This document shows positions 37,450-49,600 of a stretch of DNA of 64,000 nucleotides, one piece after another. Within the stretch, counting starts at the first letter, position 1. Every line of letters begins with the position of its first letter. The notes beneath the pieces were generated by a model, which searched no databases, had not been told where the DNA came from, and saw only the letters and a program-made list of their open reading frames with translations. Location: the NCBI GenBank assembly GCA_950295325.1, contig OX485804.1:2728001-2792000 (forward strand), read 5' to 3'. Source of the stretch: Polytrichum commune (taxonomy: Eukaryota > Streptophyta > Polytrichopsida > Polytrichales > Polytrichaceae). The translations under genes and the position numbers were made by a program.

Positions 37450-38192
37450 AGTGTGGCAGTGCCCCGCTCGCTTGGCTTTCGGTTTCCCCCCTTGCGTCGC
37501 GGAGTCGACATTGTTCGATCTCGGGGTTTCCTCGCAATATACAGCTCCTATATGAAGCCAGCGGACGCGTGTTAGCCCTTTTTTTTTTAACATTTTCGAT
37601 TGCTTCGGCTGGGAGATTGGCATCGCTCGTGGTTTTCTGTAGCGACCAATTTCGCCAATCCAGTGTGGAGATCGGTGTTCGTCTCGGCGCGAACCCTAGG
37701 GGTTGGATTGTCGTGGTTTTCTTTTGTGAACCATTGATGGTTGTGAGAGGTGTATACGCTGTGGTGTCGCGGCTTGGTAAGCTTGATATGGTTAATGTGG
37801 TGGTGATGGTCGCAATGGTGGCGACTGGGGGTTCTATCAGTGGAGGAGAGATCGGGGAGTCGGCGGATGTGGAGGCTGGCAAGTTTGAGGTAAGTGGAGA
37901 GAAGAGGTGGGGGAGGCAATGTAGCGGTGGCGGGGTGGGAAATGAGCAGGAAATGGACTCTGTATTGCGGAATTAGCTGGAAGAGCAACGTAGAGGATGT
38001 TTGTGTTGTGTCGATTGGTTGGTAGCTAGGCCGGTGAGGGGATCGCCGGCGCTGGAGACAGAATGTTGAGCTTACGTGAGCTGGAAATGGCATTGTGTGA
38101 GAGTGAAGCGAAGGAGTGGAAGCGTTACGATGTAGGGGAGAGGAGTGGTGCATGAGTCCGGGGAAGGGAAGTGAAGGGTGGCGGTTCGGACC

Positions 38193-41100
38193 ATGGTTGC
38201 CGCGGTGGCGCCTACGTCCAACCCCGTGCTTACGTCGCCTACGGTGAAAGAGCCGCAGCTGGACAAGAAGAAGGAAACAAACGGTGCACAGAATTATGGA
38301 GGTCTTCCTCCGGCCGAGAAGGCCAATGCAGCGGCGGTGCGGAAGATGCGAAACAGGGAGATTACTTCCAGGTACAAAGTGGCAAGTCCTGCTCCTGCAG
38401 CTGCCGCTGCAGGTGGTCGCCGAAATCCGTCACCGCTTAGGCAGCCTTCACCTTCGTCTTCATCTTCACGGCAAGCTTCTCCTGTGAGAAATCGCAGTAG
38501 CATTTCTAGTTCCAGTAGCGCAGCAAAGTCGGACGCCCCTATCCGGCACCCTTCTCCTAATTTAGGTCGCACGAGCAACGTGGCAGAGGCTCCGAAGCGT
38601 GCTTTCTCTGCCGAGAGGCGAAGACCTTGGCCGGCTACAAGCAGTTCAGATGGCAAGTCGGCGTCAAGCTCTGCCTCAACGGATGGGTTGGGTGCAAGCA
38701 AGGCACGTTCGCAATCAAGAGGGCCCGAATTATGGCCATCCATGTCCGCCTCGAAGCAGGGTACGGAGGCGAATGGCAACAGTCCGAATTCTAGCATCCA
38801 GAGCGAAGGCAAGGATCAGCAGGAGGTTAGCGAAGGTTGTGATCACAGTCTGAAACCTGCAGGAAACGGTGTGCATCGTCATGCTGGGAATGGCGACGCT
38901 GTGACTGTTTCTCCACCACAGCGGAAGGGGTCTCCTATGCGGCGTCAAAGCCTGGATCAAGCTGAAAATGCGCGTCCCAAAGACAATTCGCATTCGAAAC
39001 CCGAGCAACAAAGATGGCCAGGCATGAGCACCGGAAAGGTGTTCGGCGGGTCGATGACTAGAAGCATGGATCTCGGCGGGGACAGGGAAAGGCCACTTTC
39101 ACGATCAGCAACAATGGTAGTGCAAGGGCGACCCGGAACACCTTCGTCTCGAGCGAGGAGCACGGTGTCTCGAAGCTTCAATCGATCTATGAACGAGGGT
39201 CCAGCTACACCTTCCGGTCCAACAGCTTTGCGGCGGAATCCTTCGCCCACGAGAGGCAAGGTGGGCACCGAAAACGGTGGTCGGGAGTCTGTAGGCAACA
39301 GCAAGGTTGAGACAAGTCCAGCGAATAAGAATTCATCAAGCGGAAGGGATGTGGGTGGTCACGTCCGGCGACACTCACAGGAATCTGTGGCAGCAATTGA
39401 TGTTCTTTGTGCCCCTCCTGGTCCGACGGATACCATGTCAGATACTGATAGCGTGTCCTCAAGCGGGTCGGCACCCGCCGGGCGAGGTTCCGTAAGGGGC
39501 ACAACCGTACCTGCTCGGGTATGGCAAGACATGAACAACAGGTTGCGAAGATTTTCTGAGGGGGATCACATGCGATCGACAGATTCGGATGTTTGCCCAC
39601 CCGGCATTGCGCCGGTAAAGGTAGTTCGGCGGAGTAAAGTTCTGCCTCACCAATCGGCAGCCAGTATGCTGATGGGTAGCAGCATGAATCATAGTATGAA
39701 CGGGGGCATGACGTCTTCGTGGGCACTCTCTCCTGGCCGAGGTGTAGGGAATTCTGCTCCTTCAACTCCACATCCACCATCATCACCTAAGCTTTCCAAA
39801 CCTTCTTCGCCTCTGAGGGGTGCACCTAGTCCTCAGAGGCCACGACCTGGATATGCAGGGTCTGTAGCCATGATGGGGACCGCTCGGGCTGTAGTAAGTA
39901 GTATGTCGAATTTTGGGATTGACGGGCGAAGTAGAGGGAAAAAGTCATTGACGCAACAGGAAGAAGCTCAGCTGTTACGAATTCTTCACAACCGATGGCT
40001 CCAATGGCGTTTTGTAAATGCACGAGCTGAAGCTGTAATGAGTGCACAAAAGGCAGCTGCTGAGGTGCATACTATCCCTACAGCTTGTCTGCCTACTCCT
40101 TGGTACTGTATAGTACGTGCAACATAGTGGAGCTTAAGCTATTTGTTGTGGTTGAAAGTTTGAATATCAGAAGCTCTCATGTCATCTTGCATAGAAAGGG
40201 GTCCTGCAATGAAATTGTAGTTGGAGGGGTGGCCTCTCTTGAACTGCAGGATTTGCCCCACTTCATAGATTTTTGAATGGATTGGTTTACAAGTTAAACA
40301 GCATACTGGTACTCTTTCTGCTGGTTCTAGAAAACATATCGCAAGCTTGATCTGGTCAGCTCTATCTGTATTTGATCTGTAAACTAATATGCAAGGATAT
40401 TAAACACAAGGGACGAGAAGAGTGCTAGTCAACGTTGTGATTGAACTGGTAACACTATGTTGATAAGTGGTCATGCTGCAGAGTTGCTCTCTGTATGCAG
40501 ATGCATTCTAGTAGCATGTGCACATGGCGCTGTTGCAATGACAGAATGTTTGAGTGTGTGGTGATAAATTATAAGGCCCAGACTAAATTTGAATAAAATC
40601 TGGTTGCTTGAAAGTTACATTCTGAATAAATCATGTTTCATTGAAATCTAAGTACCTCTTGCCTTAAGGCCTCGTAAAATTAAGGGTGATTTTGGATTAC
40701 AAACAGGGAATGACAAATGGAACCACTTCAGGAATCTTAAATAACGAGCTCAATGCTCTGTGAGCAAACTGTACGTGCAAGTCATCCTGAATGTTCTATT
40801 TCTTCCATTTAGTGGTTTGATTTTCCTTCCTATATTGAGACAAGACAGTTAGATTATGTTCATCCTGCTATAAGTTTCAACCATTTCAACATCTCATGGT
40901 CATTATCAATGCTGAGGAAGCTTCTGATTCAATCATGCAGAGGCAACTGTACAATGTGTGGGTTAAAACCTCTGAATTACGAACATCAGTGGCCATGCAG
41001 CGGATCAAACTCCAGCAAGCAAGGCAGGCTCACAAGCTCCACTCCATCTTGTCTACACATGTAAGTTTGAAATGTATTTTAAGTGACGTGCAACCTTGTC

Positions 41101-42755
41101 CACAAGATGAACATTGGCATAGGGATGGAAAGTATGTGACGGGTAACCTGCTGAGCGAGAAAGTCACTCTGCTACAGATTTGAGTACATAGATCTAGAAC
41201 CTTTGTTGCTCTGATTTCAAAAAGTATTACAAACCACATATCACCTGCTTCATGCTTCTCATAAAGTTTCTAGACTACAAATCAAATTGTAAATCATGTC
41301 TTGCCAAATTTCCAGCCAAAATATCTGGACGTTAATAGCCATCATCATGTTACACAGTGAATGGTACTCTTGTATGTTGTTGCGAAGTAACTGCAGTTCT
41401 AGACATATGCTGCACATTGGCTATGCCACCTTGAATTCAACTATGTTAAGTGAGGCTTGGGTGTTTTTTACAGGCAACCCATTTGGAAGACTGGGAGTTG
41501 ATAGAGGAGGAGCACTCAAATGCATTGAATGGTTGCATGGAAGCTCTGGAATCAGCAATTTTAAGAGTCCCAGTAACTGGAGGTGCTCGGGTAATGAAAA
41601 TTTTAAGAACAGTGTAGTAGTCGTGCTTTCGATGTAGTTGTGATTCCGATGTAGTTGTGATTCCGATGTAGTTGTGATTCCGATGTAGTTGTGATTCCGA
41701 TGTAGTTGTGATTCCGATGTAGTTGTGATTCCGATGTAGTTGTGCCGCTTCCATAATGAAACTTTCGAAGTAGTTGTGCTGCTCCCGTATTGTGTGTTTT
41801 GTGGTGCGGCTGACAGTCCTTACTCTGTGTAAGCGTTAATGACTACTTGAAAAGAGTTCTTCCTTGTGGTTCCAGTAAGACCAGTGCATCAGAGGATTTG
41901 AATCTTGTTGGGGAATGTAATCCAATAATGACATACCCTGTGCAGGCTGATGTTCAAGCTGTGAAGGAAGCTCTCAATTCTGCAGTAGATGTACTGAATG
42001 CAGTTGAAGGATCCGTGCACCTTCTGTTACCCAAGGTGTGACTTTTGTATTATGTGCTAGCTATTTTGCATAAGGTTTCTCACATTTGGCAATGTGATTC
42101 ATGGTTGGTTTGAATTTTCCTATATATAGTAGTTAACCGATCCTGGACCGACCCTGAAATGGATGGGACATGGTGTGTGTTTCTTCTATAGTTCTCTCTG
42201 GAAGGTTTGAGCAAGTTGTCTTGTGCTGCAAGGTGAATATGTGGGTAATATGCTGAGTATATTGCATGTTACACATTTGTACCTGCAGGCACAGGGTATG
42301 GATGGTCTGTTGTCACAATTGGCAGAGACAGCAGCGCAGGAACGAGCACTTTTAGAAGAGTGTGGAGATCTGTTGTCTGTGGCTGCTTCTCTAGAGGTAA
42401 TGTGTAAGGTGTTCCAGTTTGATGTGGACATTAAGACATTAAGACATCCAGTATTTTTTGACGATAAGTAGGCCCATGAGTGTTCAGTTCAATTGTGTAT
42501 GGAACTCCATTTGTTTACTTCATCTCCAGGGGTTCTCCAGAGTTTGATATTCAAAAGAGTTGGTTAGAATGGGAGAATTTTGTTAGGTGATAAGCTTTGA
42601 ATTCATTGGTTTGTGGGGTGGTTGAGCAGGTAGAGGAGCGAAGTCTTCGCACACATCTGATCCAGCTTGAAAGTGAAAGACTTCGGATGGCTGAATGCCA
42701 GCCTTTGACAATCATGGTGAATGGCCCTAGTGCATCGTATTTGCATACTCCTTAA
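38193..42755 (+). CDS. QWRF-domain protein, AUGMIN subunit 8 family, copy B
   Basis: Six phase-0 exons: 38193-40064, 40941-41060, 41474-41590, 41946-42035, 42289-42396, 42630-42755, encoding 810 residues. The layout is as in copy A, with QWRF at residues 604-607 and all C-terminal helices present. Exon 1 differs from A only in a short patch before the QWRF domain (A has PKHSRPSSP, B has PKLSKPSSP as in C; A has GRGAGNST, B has GRGVGNSA). In exons 2-6 B is closer to C: exon 4 KEALNSAVDV and exon 6 MAECQPLT, where A has MAEIQPVT. Intron 1 is 876 bases against about 1.57 kb in A and C, so it has an internal deletion. Intron 3 holds an expanded 17-bp minisatellite. The start ATG has an in-frame upstream TGA and an ACCATGG context. 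The frame is intact and expression is likely. Tail-to-tail with copy C. Confidence 0.92.
41631..41743 (+). repeat. 17-bp minisatellite in intron 3 of gene B
   Basis: Six perfect units of GATGTAGTTGTGATTCC (41631-41732) plus a partial seventh. Copy C has at the matching place only one related stretch (GATAGTTGCGCTGCTTCC on its sense strand), so the array grew in B from a single ancestral unit. Confidence 0.95.
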
Positions 42756-42907
42756 GACCCTGAACACCCAAATCTTAACCTTTTGATGCAGATCTGGTGA
42801 CATCTTCCACTTTCTAGGACCTGAAAGTAGGATGGAAAGAGCTTTGGCAACAGGAGAACAAGTGTCCCTTCCATAGAGAAAATGGGCAGTGCCATTGACA
42901 ACCCAGT

Positions 42908-42924
42908 GGGGGGGGGGGGGGGGG
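42908..42924 (+). repeat. poly-G tract, 17 bases
   Basis: A pure G run in the 3' flank of gene B. The matching place in C reads CAGTAGGGGGGTAGGGG on the sense strand, so the run is expanded in B or is a base-calling artefact. Confidence 0.8.
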
Positions 42925-43739
42925 TAGGGGATTACACTTACACGGATAATCTCAGAAGAGTAGGTTCAATGAATGCCTCCATCACCCTACACACCGTTCC
43001 CCCCCCTAAGAACCCTCCTGCTGCTTGCAACATCTATACCCTCCAAGCAATAGCCATGTAAAATACTTTGCCAAAAGAAAGCTGGCCCTTGCTGGGCTCA
43101 TGCCTCAGTTATTTGTACTCTGAACACACGTGCCGTGAATATGGTCTCTTAGTGGTCTTTCAATCATTGCACTGTTTTGAGTTGTGAGGATGAGTAAATG
43201 GTTAATGATTATCCTTTCCTGATCGATAGTTCTGTGGTCCATCATTCCACAAAGGCTATGCCATAGTTGGCCGTCAACTTTATCCTTGCCGTAACTTAAG
43301 TTTTTTACTAAGAAAATGTATGGACGAAGTAGAGTGACTTATCAGCCATTGCTGCAACGGTGCTAGCCACTTCAGTTTGCCGCAATCTACAAATCTGGCA
43401 GAGTGATAGACAGGTGTGGCAGTCGGATGGCAGTGTGCTAACTTCATGTTTGATTTTTCTGTACTGAAGGGCATGATTGTACCTTGTGTAGGAGACTTCA
43501 GATGATAGGTACCAACAATATACAATTAATTAATTTTCTTGGAGTACTTTTCAAATGACGCAGCCGGCAGTGCATTACAGGACTTGGAAATCAAATGGGG
43601 GTTCCCCCCTTAATCTGGAACTTATAGTCTTGGTCCGGAGACAATAGTTCTCAACAATTTTCATGAGGTAATTTTATAGGAAAGTAAATGAAATTGAATT
43701 TAGAGTTGTGGAAGCCAAAAATTGTGACTAGAATTACAT

Positions 43740-44160
43740 CAAGATAGTGCTAGAGGCTAATTCCCAGAGCACAAAGTGCAGTGGCCTCCGTGAGGATTTG
43801 GGCGATCCAACCCATACACTTGTTCTTTGGTGGATGCTTAAACCCTTACCTCCAAGGAACCAGAGTACAGGTTGTTTCGCCCCAGCACTCCGTGAGATGG
43901 TGACTAATATCAATTGGATGGTCCACTTGGAAGAAAGACTTGAGACTATTGAGTACTACATGTCTAATTTGGTTACTTATCTTAGTTGAGCACCTACATT
44001 TGAGTGGTGTGTGGTTTGATGTGCATCTAAGAATGGGGACCATAAGGACACGTGTTTAAAAGAAGATTGGACTATGTACTCAAAATTTGTGAATCATTCT
44101 AGGGTCAATAGTCATCATAATTTTGGGGTCAGGGCAAGGGGGGTTTCTTGGTCATTATGA
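43740..44160 (+). repeat. dispersed repeat family, related piece
   Basis: The right part (about 43985-44110: CCTACATTTGAGTGGTGTGTGG, GACACGTGTTTAAAAGA, GGGTCAATAG) matches the families at 14730 and 61020. The left part has an 80-codon open frame (43747-43989) with LEERLETIEYY, possibly the remnant of a coiled-coil or gag-like protein. No family can be named. Confidence 0.45.
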
Positions 44161-45700
44161 TGGCTCCGACACTTTTGACTTTTTACAATCATAGCATAGC
44201 AACTAAACTAAGACGCTCAAAACATTTCACATATTTTTGCGAAACATTCATGTCAAATTCATGAATCTAGGAAAAATCCTAACTCTAGATTCCAAATTCA
44301 GATTCATAGAAAACAACAAAACTTAACCATTCAAGATGCGTTAACCTTGGAGTTGTAGAGGGGACACTTTAGTAAAAAGTGCACCTCATTGTTGACTACG
44401 TTGTGAGAGCAAAAGTGGCATGATGTATTGTTGCCAAGGATTGGGAAATTGACTCCAGCAATTATTTCTAGGGCTTGGAAAATCAATTAAATGAGACATG
44501 TTATTTAATTTTTTTTTTCCTTTCAATGTGATGGACAACATCAAAAATTACCTTTCAAATGGTTGGGTTGAGAAAAATCTTAATCTTTCACACAAAATTG
44601 AAGATCAAATCATATTCTTTCAAAAATGAATGTAGAGAAGTTTAGACTTCTTACAATATTTAGTCCATTTGAACTAAGAACTCTCCAATCCCTCATGTTG
44701 TGCCATAACTCAAATACCTACTCTCCAATCCATATTCTCCAACTTTAGGATTTGCAAGCAGAAGATCCAAGTCAACCCAAGTTTGTATCGTCCTCACATA
44801 GATTACATCAAACCAAAACTAGGTGGGTGATTTGCAGAGTGTAATCAAAGTTCCTACAAATTTGTAACTCAAAGATTCCATGGAAAAACCAAAGCAACAT
44901 GATAGACAACTTCAAGTTTGACACCATAGTTGGCATAGTTGTAGATGATACTTATTATTGCGGAGAATATGAAGGAAGAGTGTTTTCTACGTACCCAAGG
45001 AGAAGGGTTTACATCTCATGTACAATGCTAATGCCTAGAGCTCAAGCAAAAATGTGGGGAGTCTATACCATAAGAGTTTCCCAAGCATATTTGTTTATGC
45101 CTACTCAAAAAGTTTTGGGGTCTCTTCTCTACTTACTGTTAGTGTACAAAAATAGAGTTGTGCTTGAAAAGCATAGTTACTTCCAATCAAAAAATCTCCA
45201 ACAAAAACAATTTCTATCCAAACCAAGATTTGTGTTGAACTCTTGTTTGTGATCACAATCACTAGCAATCTCCCAAAATAGTTTGAGATTGGAAATTGAA
45301 ATTGGCCATCATAAATATAGTTCAATTTAGCATGAGAACATGTACATCAAAAAACTCAACACAAACTGAAATTGGGTTCAATCAGGTGTTACTTATAGGT
45401 GCAACAGTTGACTTGTATCTCCTAAATCATTATGAAATCAAAGCATGACTTATATATTATGGAATACAACATTATTTGCCCATAGTTATGGGATATGGTT
45501 GACGGGTAATGGTTGAGGGGACCTCTCTTTTGACTAGCTGATTATTTATTTAATTTGGGCCTTCCCATGTGATGAGCATTTTTTCATTTTCGCTTTTCTT
45601 TTGAAAGGCAAGATTGATTTCAAACATTCTATGCCTTTCTTTTTGTGGCAGGTGCAAAAAGGAGCCTTGCTTGCACTCACCCAAAATAACCCTAAAACCC
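44161..45700. other. B-C spacer, no gene seen
   Basis: AT-rich sequence around the midpoint of the tail-to-tail QWRF pair. An open frame of 117 codons lies at 44899-45252 on the plus strand; its translation has no domain I recognise. I do not call it a gene. Confidence 0.35.
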
Positions 45701-45711
45701 AGCTAGGCCTA

Positions 45712-46484
45712 CTAAGGGTGAGTTTCCATGTAGGCCGCTTGCCCACCATATTCTAGTGAGAATATGTCAAACTCACCCAAATGTAGATAGCATGTGGTGG
45801 GGTAAGGATTGTATGTGCCAACTAACTACTTGCATCTTCTCAAATCCAGTCCCACCTACTAACCTCCTCCTCCTAAAAGTGGTCTTAAATCCTTCGTTGA
45901 CCAGCATTTGTAGGTTAAAAAGTGCGTTAGTGAGCACATGGAAGTCTAGCAACCCATGGCGAGGAGAAATCTAGAAGGCCATGAGGATGTGGTTAGTGGC
46001 TAATGGTTAAGGCGAGTTTGCATGTAGGCCGCTCGCCCACTAGATTCTAGAAAGTAGTGGGTTAGAGGTGCTCGCATGTACTTAAGCGCAAGCCATCATC
46101 CAACCACATTCTGGAGGTCACCTAGAATGTGGAGGCCCGTGGACATAGACTGCTAGACTTCCATGCCTCCACTAAAGAATCTTCAACCTTCAAGTGCCGG
46201 CCACTGAAGGTTTTGAAGACCGTTTTTAAGAGGAGATTTCAACATGGGGGAGGAGGTTAGTAGGTGGGCCAAGATTTGAGAAGAAGAGTGTGGCTAGTTG
46301 GCACATACAAACCCTACCCCACTAGATTCTCTTTACATTTGGACGGATTTGTCCTTGTTTACAGCAGCATCTAGTGGACGAGCGGCCTACATGAAAACTC
46401 ACCCTTATCTACATGAGGACACCTCCAACCCACTATTATCTAGAATCCAGCGGGCAAGCGGCCTATATGAAAACTCATCCTTAA
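45712..46484. mobile_element. foldback element with long nested inverted repeats
   Basis: The left end TAAGGGTGAGTTTCCATG with TAGGCCGCTTGCCC is the reverse complement of the right end GGGCAAGCGGCCTA with ATGAAAACTCATCCTTA. Pairing continues inward with gaps: GTATGTGCCAACTA and CCTACTAACCTCC at the left match AGGAGGTTAGTAGG and TAGTTGGCACATAC at the right. A second pair of the terminal motif lies at about 46013 (GAGTTTGCATGTAGGCCGCT) and 46380 (AGCGGCCTACATGAAAACTC). The result is a nested hairpin of about 770 bases without coding capacity. Superfamily unknown; no target duplication was recognised. Confidence 0.7.
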
Positions 46485-46639
46485 CAAGTCAACAACCCAC
46501 TAGTCCGAGTTTTTGTTAAGATAAAATAAGGGCCCTTAGACAAGGGGCCGTCTTACACCAAGTTATTAACTTATGATACACAAATCAGACTCTGTTCCAC
46601 TAAGATGACAGTCCTAGAGCTTCAAGATGATAATACCTA

Positions 46640-49600
46640 GACGTTGAGAAACCCAAGCCACTATGGGCATTTGTATACGTATTTCAAACTGATTGGCTGG
46701 AGTCTCTACCACAATGTGCAATCATGCTCTTCAGTACTGGAAATTCAAAGATGAAGTAAGCTAGTACACTGCCATCCGACTGCCATGCCTGTCCACTACT
46801 CTGCCAAGCTTGCAGCAAACTGAAGTGGCGAGCACCTGACGTCAGTGATCAATAACTCATTCTCCAGAACATCTCATGTGGTACCAAAACTGCCAGCATA
46901 CAGAGAAAGCTAACCGGCTCATCATTCCCAAGTAAACCAGTGCCAGGAGTGTGAAATCCTCAAACCAGGTATCCTGAAGTTCAATCCTGAAGTCCCAAAG
47001 TTTGTGACCATAGACATACTTTGCTAAGATGACCTGATGCAAAATATAGGTCTCACTCTCCCATGTTACAAACAAATGAGGCACCACGGCACTATCAATC
47101 AAGGATAATCATTAACCATTTACTCATCCTCACAACTCAAAACAGTGCAATGAAAGACCACTAAGAGACCATATTCACGGCAAGTGTGTCCAGAGTACAA
47201 ATAACTGAGGCATGAGCCCAGCAAGGGCCAGCTTTCTTTTGGCAAAGTATTTTACATGGCTATTGCTTGGAGGGTATAGATGTTGCAAGCAGCAAGAGGG
47301 CTTTTAGGAGGGGAACGGTGTGTAGGGTGATGGAGGCATTCATTGAACCTACTCTTCTGAGATTATCCGTTAAAATGTAATCCCCTACCCCCCTACTGGG
47401 TTGTCAATGGCACTGCCCATTTTCTCTATATAAGGGACACTTGTTCTCTTGTTGCCAAAGCTCTTTCCATCCGACTTTCAGGTCCTAGAAAGTGGAAGGT
47501 GTCACCAGATCTGCATCAGAAGGTTAAGATTTGATTATTCAGGGTTTTAAGGTGTATGCAAGTACAATGCAGTAGGGCCATTCACCATGCTTGTCAAAGG
47601 CTGGCATTCAGCCATCCGAAGTCTTTCACTTTCAAGCTGGATCAGATGTGTGCGAAGACTTCGCTCCTCTACCTGCTCAACCACCCCACAAACCCAACCA
47701 TAAATACACAGCCCATCACCCCTCCTCTTCCATATAAACTCTGGAGAACCCCTGGAGATGAAGTAAACAAATGGAGTTCCATACACAATTGAACTGAACA
47801 CTCATGGGTCTACTTATTGTCAAAAAATACTGGATGTCTTAATGTCTTAATGTCCACATCAAACTGGAACACCTTACACATTACCTCTAGAGAAGCAGCC
47901 ACAGACAACAGATCTCCACACTCTTCTAAAAGTGCTCGTTCCTGCGCTGCTGTCTCTGCCAATTGTGACAACAGACCATCCATACCCTGTGCCTGCAGGT
48001 ACAAATGTGTAACATGCAATATACTCAGCATATTACCCACATATTCACCTTGCAGCAGCACAAGACAACTTGCTCAAACCTTCCAGAGAGAACTATAGAA
48101 GAAACACACACCATGTCCCATCCATTTCAGGGTCGGTCCAGGATCGATTAACTACAATGTATAGGAAAATTCAAACACAACCATGAATCGCATTGCCAAA
48201 TGTGAGAAACCTTATGCAAAACAGCTAGCACATAATACAAAAGTCACACCTTGGGTAACAGAAGGTGCACGGATCCTTCAACTGCATTCAATACATCTAC
48301 TGCAGAATTGAGAGCTTCCTTCACAGCTTGAACATCAGCCTGCACAGGGTATGTCATTCACGGATTACATTCCCCAACAAGATTCAAATCCTCTGATGCA
48401 CTGGTCTTACTGGAACCACAAGGAAGAACTCAAAAACATCTTCAAATTGTCATTCTCATTCACATAGAGAACTGCAATATGGAAGCAGCGCAACTATCTC
48501 AGTTGTTCTTAAAGATTTTCTTACCCGAGCGCCTCCAGTTACTGGGACTCTCAAAATTGCTGATTCCAAAGCTTCCATGCAACCATTCAATGCATTTGAG
48601 TGCTCCTCCTCTATCATCTCCCAATCTTCCAAATGGGTTGCCTGTAAAAACCATCCAAGCCTCACATAACATAGTTGAGTTGTAGGTGGCATAGCCAATG
48701 TGCAGCAATTGTCTCACACTGCAGTCACTTCATAACAACATACAAGAGTACCGTTCACTGTGTAACATGATGTTGTGTTAACATGAATACCACATTGTGT
48801 AACTTTCAAGTCCACATTATTTTCAGCAGGACTTTTGGCAAGACATGGTTTAAGGGTTGATGTATGGTCAAGACACTTTTTGAGAAGCTTGAAGCAGGTG
48901 ATAAGTTGTTATACTTGTAAAATCAACACACAGAAGCTTCTTGTTATAAATATGCTACCTTAGTCAAGACTACTTGAATCTCCACTTGAGTGACTTTCAC
49001 GTTTAGCAGGCTACCCATGAAATACTTTCCATGCTCATCTTGTGAACAAAGTTGCATGCCACTCAAGGTACATTAGAAACTCACATGTGTAGATAGGATG
49101 GAGCGGAGCTTGTGAGCCTGCCTGGCTTGCTGGAGTTTGATCCGCTGCATGGCCACTGATGTTCGTAACTCAGAGGTTTTAACCCACACATTGTACAGTT
49201 GCCTCTGCATGATTAAAATAGAACCTTCATTAGCATTGTAATGACTGAGTTGTTGGACTAGTTGGAACTTGATAGCAGGATGCACTTCTATTAGTATATA
49301 TCTTAGCAGGAGACAGATAATTATTACTACATACGGTTCCTACATTGGAATGAAATTGATAGAAAGAGTATGATGGAGGTTTCCTACTTTTACTCGCATA
49401 ATGTGATACTATTACATAGAAAATAGTCATGTAGCAGTTACATAACACAGAGGTCAGTGTTTTGAAAGATAAATTTATCTAAACCGCCATCTGCTTGTCA
49501 TAATTCGAAATGTCAAACAACTTCAGGGAAGAATAATACATTTACTAGGATGTCTTGCACCTTCACTGTGCTCAGAGTGTTGAGTTGATCATTTAAGCAT

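Larger units (their letters stand above)
37450..43520 (+). repeat. segmental duplication unit B (QWRF gene copy B)
   Basis: An inverted copy of units A and C. From about 37815 to 40225 it is almost identical to A: coordinates sum to 66511 without a gap through exon 1. Outside that tract it is only moderately similar to A, and in its 3' half it is closer to C, including the long 3' flank to about 43500. Its 5' flank loses similarity at about 37450, earlier than A and C lose theirs. Confidence 0.85.

Noticed and set aside
44899-45252. 117-codon open frame in the B-C spacer
   Set aside because: No domain, no repeat relationship and no composition shift. A frame this long can occur by chance in this much sequence.
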